Origin: Chloroflexaceae bacterium
GTDB taxonomy: Bacteria; Chloroflexota; Chloroflexia; Chloroflexales; Chloroflexaceae
Length of the DNA stretch: 5,049 nt
Direction: 5' to 3'
NCBI GenBank assembly: GCA_026417815.1
Contig: JAOACN010000332.1
Coordinates: 1 to 5,049, forward strand
Position 1 is the stretch's first letter, and each line of letters starts with the position of its first letter. Under the pieces are notes generated by a model. The model did not search any database. It had not been told where the DNA came from and saw only the letters and a list, made by a program, of their open reading frames with translations. The translations under genes and the position numbers were made by a program. This document shows, piece by piece, positions 1 through 4,752 of the stretch.

Positions 1-655
1 GGTTCTTCCTGGCCGGTCCGGGCGCCGGCCCGGATGCGGGGTCAAGATCGGCCAGGTAGAGCAGACTGCCGTCCCAGGGCATGCGGGGGTGATCCCAGGC
101 CACGCAGGCAACCTGGGTGCCAGAGGGATGCCAGACCGGCCACATGTAGAAATCGCGACCGGTCAGCAGGCGCTGGGGCCACTGCCGGCCCTCGGCGTCA
201 ACCAGGGCGACGCAATCCTCGCCCTCGTAGGTATGGACGAAAAGCAGCCAGCGGCCATCGGGAGAGCAGGCCGGCGCGGCGGCTGCGCCGAAGGCCGGGG
301 TGATGGGGTGCGGGCGGCCCCCGGCCAGGCTCTGGCGAAAGAGCCGCCCCGAGCTGGCCTCGGCAAAAAAGACCGTGCCCCCACTGACGCAAAACTCCCC
401 GCCACCGTAGCCGACGCGCCCACGCACACTCAGATCGCCAGGCGTTAACTCGCGGGGCGCGTCGGCAGAGGCGGTGTCAGCGCACCAGAGGCTGCCACGA
501 CCATCGCGCGACTCCAGCCAGACAACGCGACGCCCATCACTGTCCCACTGCACATCGTCGAAACGCAGCGCGGTGGTCATCGCGCGCGGGGTGAACGGGC
601 TTGGCCAGAGGCCGAAGGGAGGCCGGGGAGACATAGGCGATGGCTCCGTTACCAT
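1..655 (-). CDS. S9-family (prolyl oligopeptidase-type) serine peptidase, N-terminal beta-propeller part, truncated by window edge
   Basis: The frame stays open from an ATG at 655 to base 1, giving 218 residues of a longer protein. The visible part looks like the beta-propeller of acylaminoacyl-peptidase/dipeptidyl-peptidase-like S9 enzymes. Blade-like repeats are seen near residues 35-57 (VQWDSDGRRVVWLESRDG), 127-147 (ACSPDGRWLLFVHTYEGED) and 171-204, the last ending in WDHPRMPWDGSLLYLADL, a very typical S9 signature. In this family the propeller gates access to a C-terminal alpha/beta-hydrolase domain holding the Ser-Asp-His triad; that domain lies outside the window, so activity cannot be judged. 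No signal peptide is visible, which suggests a cytoplasmic enzyme that cleaves short or N-acylated peptides. The start at 655 is chosen because GGAAGG (663-668 on the minus strand) sits 7 bases upstream; Met8 (634) is a weaker alternative. A structured 153-bp element ends 33 bases before the start. Confidence 0.88.
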   Translation of the reverse strand, partial: MVTEPSPMSPRPPFGLWPSPFTPRAMTTALRFDDVQWDSDGRRVVWLESRDGRGSLWCADTASADAPRELTPGDLSVRGRVGYGGGEFCVSGGTVFFAEASSGRLFRQSLAGGRPHPITPAFGAAAAPACSPDGRWLLFVHTYEGEDCVALVDAEGRQWPQRLLTGRDFYMWPVWHPSGTQVACVAWDHPRMPWDGSLLYLADLDPASGPAPGPARKN

Positions 656-660
656 GCTAC

Positions 661-668
661 TTCCTTCC
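661..668 (-). promoter_or_regulatory. Ribosome binding site of the S9 peptidase gene
   Basis: Read on the minus strand this is GGAAGGAA. The GGAAGG core ends 7 bases before the ATG at 655. It decides this start over the in-frame ATG at 634, which lies inside the conserved leader of the protein. Confidence 0.6.
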
Positions 669-687
669 ACCGGGAGCAACGAATAGT

Positions 688-840
688 ACAACGAGACTTC
701 TGCCCCCAGGGGAGGCTCCGAGGGGCTGCGTCCCTCCGAAATCACCCTTCGGAGTGGCATGGCTTCGCCGCACCGCTCCGAAGGGGAAATGGTGCGGGGG
801 CCTGCGGCCCGCAGCCCCCGTCAAGAGGGAGTCTCGTTGT
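688..840. repeat. 153-bp structured element with terminal inverted repeats (MITE-like or RNA-like)
   Basis: The ends are a perfect 11-bp inverted repeat: ACAACGAGACT at 688-698 and AGTCTCGTTGT at 830-840. Pairing extends to 14 bp if two G-T pairs (699/829 and 701/827) are allowed. Inside lie three consecutive hairpins. The first is 720-736, a 7-bp stem with one G-T pair and a TGC loop. The second is 745-785, with a perfect 10-bp outer stem CCCTTCGGAG/CTCCGAAGGG. The third is 795-820, about 11 bp with one bulged C and a GCC loop. There is no reading frame and no clear target-site duplication. It occupies most of the gap between the membrane protein and the peptidase, both on the minus strand. 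It could be a non-autonomous mobile element or a folded leader; I cannot decide which. Confidence 0.6.
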
Positions 841-883
841 CCGAGCGCCTGGGATGGGTTGGCCCTCCCCGGCAAGGTCGAAG

Positions 884-1480
884 CTAGCCCCTGGACCACC
901 AGGCGTAGTGCGCCCAGGGCTGGGCGGGATAGACGTTCTGCGGGCGGAGCGGATTGACCCGCACCGGCACCACGGCGCCGATGCGCATCCAGCCGAGCCC
1001 ATCCTCCTCCACGATCCAGTCCACCTGCGCCTCATAGGGACGACCGTTGGGCGGTTGCACCCAGAGCACGAGATTGAGTTCGGCGGCGCGGAGCAGGATC
1101 TGGCGCTTCAGATTGCCGTGCTGGACGATGCGGAGCACTTCGGCGCGGGCGGGCACGGCCTTCTCCAGGTCGGCCTCCACGGCCCGTTGCGCCTGGCGAA
1201 CCTCAGTTTCCCGCCGGTACAAAAAGGCGTAAATCGGGATCGTCAGCACCGCAGCCATGAGCGGAATGGCGCGAAAGGCCACCTGATCAGGGGCGACGGT
1301 CAACACCCGGCCCTCGGTGGTGAGGCAGCGATAGTGGAGGCCGTGGACACGCGGACCGGGTTCGAGGCTCCCTGCACAGACCCATGGCCCGGCAATACGA
1401 CCCAGATCGGGAAGCAGGGTAAGACTGATGGTACTGAGGACGAAGCCGAGGACCAGTGCGAGAAAGCAACGACCAATCAT
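884..1480 (-). CDS. Hypothetical membrane protein with two helices, a two-cysteine outer loop and a DUF3592-like C-terminal module
   Basis: The 198-residue protein starts at an ATG (1480) and ends at TAG (884-886). A hydrophobic helix at residues 5-23 and a second at about 71-88 flank a loop of some 45 residues with Cys35 and Cys52 (WVCAG and YRCLT). This loop is probably outside the membrane, where the two cysteines could form a disulphide. RR at 89-90 and a charged, helix-forming stretch (about 89-112) follow, consistent with a cytoplasmic linker. The C-terminal part (about 113-190) has the pattern of a small beta domain: ILLRAAELNLVLWVQPPNG, then YEAQVDW, then GAVVPVRVNPLRPQNV. It resembles the GxxVPVRVxPxxPxxV ending of DUF3592-type membrane proteins. 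The function is unknown. The Shine-Dalgarno match (GCGGAG) is weak. The composition matches the neighbouring genes. Existence of the gene is likely; the domain assignment is inference. Confidence 0.72.
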   Translation of the reverse strand: MIGRCFLALVLGFVLSTISLTLLPDLGRIAGPWVCAGSLEPGPRVHGLHYRCLTTEGRVLTVAPDQVAFRAIPLMAAVLTIPIYAFLYRRETEVRQAQRAVEADLEKAVPARAEVLRIVQHGNLKRQILLRAAELNLVLWVQPPNGRPYEAQVDWIVEEDGLGWMRIGAVVPVRVNPLRPQNVYPAQPWAHYAWWSRG

Positions 1481-1524
1481 AGGACGGCTCCGCGAGTGGT
1501 AGGGCTGGTTGTAACGCTGAATGA

Positions 1525-1553
1525 ATCGTACCAGGGTTGCATTACCAGCACAA
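1525..1553 (-). promoter_or_regulatory. Putative sigma70-type promoter of the membrane protein gene
   Basis: On the minus strand the -35 box is TTGTGC (1553-1548), followed by 17 bases and the -10 box TACGAT (1530-1525). Transcription would start near 1518, giving a leader of roughly 38 bases. The -35 box matches the consensus only in its TTG; the spacing and -10 are good. Confidence 0.42.
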
Positions 1554-1628
1554 GACCATTGCAGAGGTTATGCAAACAGGAATATCTTCCCTCGGGCGTC
1601 AGGGGCGCAGAAGCTCTGCTTCAGGCAG

Positions 1629-1718
1629 GGGTGTAGGGAAAGCTGGTTGCCCCACAGCCTCCAACGGGCTACGTCGGGGGATAGAAAGAATGTTCGTGGG
1701 AGGGCTGCGCCCTCCCAC
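1629..1718 (+). repeat. Dispersed repeat module, copy 1 (GGAAA-CTGGTTG unit followed by GC hairpin)
   Basis: The left part (1629-1649) begins GGGTGT and contains AGGGAAAGCTGGTTG. It aligns nearly base for base with 2356-2377, with two substitutions and one gap. About 45-50 bases later comes a perfect hairpin: GTGGGAGGGC (1696-1705), loop TGC, GCCCTCCCAC (1709-1718). Copy 2 has the same order of parts at 2356-2447. The module lies just downstream of the flavin reductase stop codon. Confidence 0.55.
1696..1718 (-). terminator. Hairpin downstream of the flavin reductase gene, possible terminator
   Basis: This is a perfect 10-bp GC-rich stem with a 3-base loop, 31 bases beyond the stop codon of the minus-strand flavin reductase. 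The bases after it on that strand (GAACATTCTTTCT) are only mildly T-rich, so it is not a canonical intrinsic terminator. It may equally be just a copy of the dispersed hairpin family. Confidence 0.4.
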
Positions 1719-1748
1719 ACCCTCGCCGGCTGCGGAGTGTACTTCCAC

Positions 1749-2222
1749 TCAGGCCGCCAGGCGGCAATACGACCCACGGTAGTAAATCAGCGGCGCGGCG
1801 CCCTCATCGGCGCGCCGCAGCGCCTCAACGCGCCCGATGACGATCAGGTGATCGCCCCCATCGAGCACCCGTTCGACCGCGCAGACGAGCGCGGCCATGC
1901 TGTCCTCAAGCACGGGCGCGCCCGCCAGGTCGGCGAAGCGCGGCTCGAGCGCGGCATCGGGGCTTCCGGCGAAATGGCGCGAGAGGGCCTCCTGGTCGGC
2001 GCGCAGGATATTTACGGCGAACCGTTCCGCCTCGATGATCACCCTGGCCATACGCGCCCGCCGATCCACGCATACCAGGAGCAGCAGCGGATCCAGCGAG
2101 ACGGAGGTGACGGCGTTGGCCGTCATCCCGCGGGTCTCCTCGCCGGCCCGCGCGGTAATGACGGTAACCCCGGTGGCAAACAGGCCCATGGTAGTACGGT
2201 ATTCGCGTTGATCAACACCCAT
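1749..2222 (-). CDS. Flavin reductase-like (FMN-binding) domain protein
   Basis: The 157-residue protein is full length for the short flavin reductase family (HpaC/PheA2-like, Flavin_Reduct fold). These proteins reduce FMN or FAD with NAD(P)H, usually to feed a two-component monooxygenase, or simply bind FMN. Visible family landmarks are MGLFATGVTVITA (12-24), GMTANAVTSVSLDP (32-45), FAVNIL (68-73), GGDHLIVIGRVE (121-132, with the usual His125) and PLIYYRGSYCRL (144-155). The usual second proline of the SLDPP motif is Leu46 here. It is a soluble cytoplasmic protein without a signal peptide. The start at 2222 supplies the leader before the FATGVTV block that homologues have; Met12 would leave almost none. 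The only Shine-Dalgarno-like stretch (AGAAGG) is rather far upstream. No oxygenase partner is encoded nearby, so the substrate and partner are unknown. Confidence 0.88.
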   Translation of the reverse strand: MGVDQREYRTTMGLFATGVTVITARAGEETRGMTANAVTSVSLDPLLLLVCVDRRARMARVIIEAERFAVNILRADQEALSRHFAGSPDAALEPRFADLAGAPVLEDSMAALVCAVERVLDGGDHLIVIGRVEALRRADEGAAPLIYYRGSYCRLAA

Positions 2223-2264
2223 TGGTCTGGAAAACCTTCTGTTTTGATGCTCCGTTCTTTTTTA

Positions 2265-2293
2265 ATTATGCGACAGTTTTGGGATTTTGTCGC
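2265..2293 (-). promoter_or_regulatory. Putative sigma70-type promoter of the flavin reductase gene
   Basis: On the minus strand GCGACA (2293-2288) is followed by 17 bases and CATAAT (2270-2265). This lies in the most AT-rich patch of the gap. Transcription would start near 2258, about 36 bases before the ATG. A 5-bp dyad CGACA/TGTCG (2271-2275/2288-2292) spans the spacer and could be an operator, though arms this short occur by chance. Confidence 0.45.
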
Positions 2294-2318
2294 CTTCGGC
2301 AAGGACCTGGAATGGGAA

Positions 2319-2376
2319 AACCAGGTTTCCCCACGCCCTGCCTGTCGGACACAGTGGGTGTGGGGAAAACCTGGTT
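2319..2376. repeat. Long imperfect inverted repeat (AACCAGGTTT...AAACCTGGTT)
   Basis: The left arm is 2319-2338 (AACCAGGTTTCCCCACGCCC). The right arm is 2356-2376 and pairs with it along its length except for one extra A and one G-T pair (2335/2359). The loop is 17 bases. The right arm is also the first part of repeat module copy 2. Each arm tip (AACCAGGTT, AACCTGGTT) is itself an odd palindrome. Confidence 0.65.
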
Positions 2377-2447
2377 GTTCGGGTTGCTGCTCGCCGGGGT
2401 GTCACGCCCCCTGGTGAGGAGAGGGACCGGGAGGGCGCAGCCCTCCC
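2356..2447 (+). repeat. Dispersed repeat module, copy 2 (GGAAAA-CCTGGTTG unit followed by GC hairpin)
   Basis: This has the same order and direction as the module at 1629-1718. The unit at 2356-2377 (GGGTGTGGGGAAAACCTGGT and on) is followed about 50 bases later by GGGAGGGC (2429-2436), loop GCA, GCCCTCCC (2440-2447). The hairpin loop is the reverse complement of the TGC loop in copy 1. Confidence 0.55.
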
Positions 2448-2462
2448 AGAAAGTCATCGGAT

Positions 2463-2482
2463 AACCTGGTTGTACGGATTGG
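2463..2482 (+). repeat. Partial third copy of the AACCTGGTTGT unit
   Basis: AACCTGGTTGTACGGATTGG here matches the bases at 2368-2387 at 17 of 20 positions. It is in the same direction and 95 bases away. It ends the block of related repeats; the sequence after it is not similar. Confidence 0.5.
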
Positions 2483-2552
2483 TCCTTAGATTATCACCTT
2501 GCCCCTGGCGGGGGTTGCGGGGGCCGCAGGGTACGTGTTCACGCTTCTCCTG

Positions 2553-2612
2553 GGAGCGAGGGCATCTTGCCCTCGAATCCAGACGAGGGCGAGGGCGGGA
2601 CGCCCTCGCTCC
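2553..2612. repeat. Double-hairpin palindromic intergenic repeat (REP/BIME-like)
   Basis: The outer arms GGAGCGAGGGC (2553-2563) and GCCCTCGCTCC (2602-2612) are a perfect 11-bp inverted repeat. Within them are two hairpins sharing the same core: CGAGGGC-ATCTT-GCCCTCG (2557-2575) and GCGAGGGC-GGGAC-GCCCTCGC (2589-2609). CGAGGGC also occurs once more at 2584-2590. This layout is typical of interspersed palindromic repeats between bacterial genes, and the wording resembles repeats I recall from Chloroflexota genomes. It lies about 100 bases past the transporter stop codon and could slow or end its transcription, but no T-run follows. Confidence 0.65.
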
Positions 2613-2707
2613 AAGGTCTGCGGGGTTACCCCGACTCTGACCACGTACGCCGCAGATTCCCGGCGAACCTCCAGGTAGCGGAAGCCGGGGTTCGTGACCA
2701 GGCAGAG

Positions 2708-4144
2708 TCAACCGGCCTGCGAGGTTTCCATCTCATTGCGGGCGGGGTGCAACTCGGCCTCGTCATCGGCCATCTGCCCCGAGGTCTCCCTCAAGAAGAT
2801 CGTGCCCACCACGAAGGTCATCAGGGCGATGGAGATTGGCCAGATCAGACCGGTGTAGATATTGCCGGTGGCGGCGACCAGCGAGGCGCCGATCAGCGGC
2901 AGGAAGCCGCCGAAGTAGCCATTGGCCACGTGGTAGGGCAGCGAGACCGAGGTGTAGCGAATGCGGGCCGGGAAGGCCTCGACCAGGAAGGCCGCGATCG
3001 GCCCGTAGACCATACCCACCCAGATCAGCAGAGTGAAAATCAGGATGGTCAGCATCACCGGGTTGGCGCTGGCGGCCACCGCGGGGGTCACCACCTTGTC
3101 GCCTTCCATCACCGCGGGGGTGATCGGGCCGGCGAAGTGGCTGAGGGCGCGATAGGTCGGATAGAGGGCCAGGGCGCCCAGCAGGTTACCGGCCATCATG
3201 ACCTTCTTGCGGCCAATCCGATCGGAGAGCCAGCCGAAGAAGATGAACAGCGGCAACCCGAAGGCCAGGGCCACGGCGACGATCACGTTGGCCTTGACAA
3301 ACTCGACCTTGAGCGCCGATTGCAGGAAGTAGAGAGCGTAGAACTGGCCAACGTACCAGATCACCGCCTGCCCGGCAGCGGCGCCGAACAGCACCACCAG
3401 GATGGTCCGCCACTGGGCCTTGCTGCCGAAGCTATCGCGGATGGGGCTCTTGCTCGTCTTGCCCTGGGCCTTGAGCTTGGCAAACAGCGGCGACTCGCTC
3501 ATCCGCGTGCGGATGTACACCGACAGACCCACCAGGAAGATCGACAGCAGGAAGGGGATGCGCCACCCCCACTCGTTGAAGGCTTCCCGCGACATCGAGA
3601 GCCGCACGCTGACAATCACCGCCAGCGAGACGAACAGGCCGAGGGTGGCGGTGGTCTGAATGAAACTGGTGTAGTAGCCGCGCCGGTGGCTGGGTGAATG
3701 TTCGGCGACGTAGACGGCCGCGCCGCCGTATTCGCCGCCCAGGGCCAGACCCTGGAGGATGCGGATGGTGAAGAGGATGATCGGCGCGAGCAAGCCGATC
3801 TGGTGATAGGTGGGCAACAGGCCGATCAGGGTGGTCGCGCCGCCCATAATCAGCAGGGTAACCAGGAAGGCGTACTTGCGGCCAACCAGATCGCCGATGC
3901 GCCCGAAGAAGAGCGCACCGAACGGTCGCGCGGCAAAGCCGGCGCCAAAGGTGGCCAGGGTGGAGAGGAAGGCCGCGGTCGGGTTGGTTTCAGGGAAGAA
4001 CTTCGTGGCGATGATCGCCGCCAGGCTGCCGAAGATGTAGAAGTCGTACCACTCGATCATCGTGCCAAGCGATGAGGCGATGATCACCTTCCAGATGTTG
4101 CTGGGCGATTCGACGGTCGCCGGCGCCGTATAAGCCTTTGCCAC
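2708..4144 (-). CDS. MFS transporter of the metabolite:H+ symporter (MHS) type
   Basis: The 478-residue integral membrane protein has the expected 12-helix pattern. It is a proton-coupled importer like ShiA, KgtP, ProP or CitA, which carry shikimate, 2-oxoglutarate, proline/betaine or citrate; the substrate here cannot be told. Landmarks: SSLGTMIEWYDFYIFG (24-39) in helix 1; motif A GRIGDLVGRK (81-90) after helix 2; RILQGLALGGEYGGA (128-142) in helix 4; WGWRIPFLLS (192-201); repeated motif A GWLSDRIGRKK (304-314); VEAFPARIRYTSVS (388-401). The stretch 337-362 between two C-terminal-half helices is a longer polar external loop than usual. The C-terminal tail (452-478) is acidic and short, without the ProP coiled coil. 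The start is a GTG at 4144, with AGGA 7 bases upstream. It is divergent from the enoyl-CoA hydratase gene. Confidence 0.95.
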   Translation of the reverse strand: MAKAYTAPATVESPSNIWKVIIASSLGTMIEWYDFYIFGSLAAIIATKFFPETNPTAAFLSTLATFGAGFAARPFGALFFGRIGDLVGRKYAFLVTLLIMGGATTLIGLLPTYHQIGLLAPIILFTIRILQGLALGGEYGGAAVYVAEHSPSHRRGYYTSFIQTTATLGLFVSLAVIVSVRLSMSREAFNEWGWRIPFLLSIFLVGLSVYIRTRMSESPLFAKLKAQGKTSKSPIRDSFGSKAQWRTILVVLFGAAAGQAVIWYVGQFYALYFLQSALKVEFVKANVIVAVALAFGLPLFIFFGWLSDRIGRKKVMMAGNLLGALALYPTYRALSHFAGPITPAVMEGDKVVTPAVAASANPVMLTILIFTLLIWVGMVYGPIAAFLVEAFPARIRYTSVSLPYHVANGYFGGFLPLIGASLVAATGNIYTGLIWPISIALMTFVVGTIFLRETSGQMADDEAELHPARNEMETSQAG

Positions 4145-4151
4145 AGTGTGA

Positions 4152-4155
4152 TCCT
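4152..4155 (-). promoter_or_regulatory. Ribosome binding site supporting the GTG start of the transporter
   Basis: On the minus strand AGGA, within GAAAGGATC, lies 7 bases upstream of the GTG at 4144-4142. No in-frame ATG with a better site was found, so GTG is taken as the start. Confidence 0.55.
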
Positions 4156-4188
4156 TTCGTTCAACGCATCTGCTGATCAGGACCAGAT

Positions 4189-4214
4189 CCCCTCCCTACC
4201 GCGCGGTTGAGGGG
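4189..4214 (-). other. Stem-loop in the transporter leader
   Basis: CCCCTC (4189-4194) pairs with GAGGGG (4209-4214). Between them lies the 10-bp palindrome ACCGCGCGGT (4198-4207), so the whole can fold as a two-step hairpin 45-70 bases upstream of the transporter start. A smaller palindrome, CTGATCAG (4173-4180), lies between it and the start. I see no riboswitch or T-box consensus. Confidence 0.4.
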
Positions 4215-4377
4215 TGAGCGAACCAGAGGCATCCTGCATCCACGCTCCTCTCTGACAGGCATCAAGACGACGTCGGTCTCCTGAACGTACTCAACCGGGC
4301 CTTCGCAACGGCCTGGAGCATACGCGCAGCGCATGCGCGCGGGCCACAGGCAACCCGCAGACGACCCGGCAGGATGT

Positions 4378-4391
4378 TGTTTGCGCAAACA
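4378..4391. promoter_or_regulatory. 14-bp perfect palindrome, candidate operator
   Basis: TGTTTGCGCAAACA is a perfect dyad of the size bound by dimeric helix-turn-helix regulators. It directly abuts the compound inverted repeat at 4391-4426. It lies about 235 bases upstream of the transporter start. Confidence 0.4.
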
Positions 4392-4426
4392 TTCACCTGC
4401 CCGGTGTAGACCCTACACCGGTGAAT
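4391..4426. promoter_or_regulatory. Compound inverted repeat, candidate operator or RNA hairpin
   Basis: The inner arms are perfect: CCGGTGTAG (4401-4409), spacer ACC, CTACACCGG (4413-4421). The outer arms ATTCA (4391-4395) and TGAAT (4422-4426) extend the dyad after a 5-base bulge CCTGC on the left. In another register, ATTCACC (4391-4397) mirrors GGTGAAT (4420-4426). It could bind a regulator or fold in the transporter leader. Confidence 0.45.
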
Positions 4427-4468
4427 TGTCACCACCAACTTTGAGCAAGTAAGGAAATCGTTAGCGGC

Positions 4469-4497
4469 ATCGTACAAGAAACAGCAAGAAATGGAAT
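4469..4497 (-). promoter_or_regulatory. Weak promoter candidate for the transporter
   Basis: On the minus strand TACGAT (4474-4469) is preceded at 17 bases by ATTCCA (4497-4492). The -10 box equals the one in front of two other genes in this window, but the -35 is poor. If used, the transporter leader would be over 300 bases long and contain the dyads at 4189-4426. Confidence 0.2.
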
Positions 4498-4534
4498 AAT
4501 TGCCTCGTAAACCAGAAGTAAACCTTCCGCAACT
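4494..4534 (+). repeat. 41-bp direct repeat, copy 1
   Basis: This aligns without gaps to 4567-4607 at 33 of 41 positions. The last 31 bases (4504-4534, starting CTCGT and ending TTCCGCAACT) match at 26 of 31. The start-to-start distance is 73 bases. Confidence 0.6.
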
Positions 4535-4566
4535 GGACGGTTCAGAAGCAGGACAGTCGAAGCATA

Positions 4567-4607
4567 GAATAGTTTTCTCGTCAACCATAGGTGAACGTTC
4601 CGCAACT
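4567..4607 (+). repeat. 41-bp direct repeat, copy 2
   Basis: Second copy of the unit at 4494-4534, in the same direction, 73 bases away. Shared blocks are GAATA, CTCGT, AACCA and TTCCGCAACT. I found no third copy. It may be a tandem duplication now diverging, or paired binding sites. Confidence 0.6.
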
Positions 4608-4631
4608 CAGCACGCCAACGACCATTCGTCT

Positions 4632-4670
4632 GTTCCGGTGCGGTGCGGTTTCGCCGCGCCGCACCGGAAC
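4632..4670 (+). other. Very stable 17-bp hairpin
   Basis: GTTCCGGTGCGG (4632-4643) and CCGCACCGGAAC (4659-4670) are a perfect 12-bp inverted repeat. The stem continues inward through one G-T pair (4644/4658) and GCGG/CCGC to a TTTCG loop (4649-4653). No T-run follows on either strand, so it is not a standard terminator. It lies upstream of the hydratase promoter and outside its transcript. Confidence 0.6.
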
Positions 4671-4752
4671 GGGGCTTGTGGAGGGGCAAAGACCTTTCGG
4701 CCTCCTCTACGAGGCAGAGTTGGTGGAACATCGGGGGTGAACGAGGCAAGTT

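Larger units (their letters stand above)
2223..2707. other. 485-base intergenic region rich in repeats between transporter and flavin reductase genes
   Basis: No convincing gene lies here. Reading from 2223: a short AT-rich stretch (2230-2290) with a promoter for the flavin reductase; a long imperfect inverted repeat (2319-2376); a GC hairpin (2429-2447); a second copy of the AACCTGGTTGT unit (2463-2482); a double-hairpin repeat (2553-2612); and several small dyads up to the transporter stop codon, including CGGGG-TTA-CCCCG (2621-2633), CGAACC/GGTTCG (2664-2669/2689-2694) and GACTCTG/CAGAGTC (2633-2639/2703-2709). Confidence 0.7.

Noticed and set aside
89..448. Plus-strand open frame of 119 codons
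   Set aside because: It is antisense to the S9 peptidase propeller, which has unmistakable family motifs.
854..1636. Plus-strand open frame of 260 codons
   Set aside because: It is antisense to the membrane protein gene, which has sensible helices, a promoter candidate and a start; the plus-strand product has no recognisable domain.
1521..2417. Plus-strand open frame of 298 codons
   Set aside because: It is antisense to the flavin reductase and runs through repeat DNA at both ends; it has no family motifs.
2319..2482. CRISPR-like spaced repeats
   Set aside because: The repeated AACCTGGTTGT units are few, imperfect, unevenly spaced and partly inverted; there is no array and no cas gene.
2553..2612. 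Canonical intrinsic terminator after the transporter
   Set aside because: The hairpins are strong but lack a following T-run on the minus strand, so only a repeat element is called.
2567..3697. Plus-strand open frame of 376 codons
   Set aside because: It is antisense to the clear MHS transporter. Its His/Gln/Gly/Asp-rich, low-complexity product is what a GC-rich antisense frame gives.
4145..4300. T-box or other riboswitch in the transporter leader
   Set aside because: An ACCGCG-containing dyad is present, but there is no T-box consensus and no aminoacyl-related gene follows; no other class fits.
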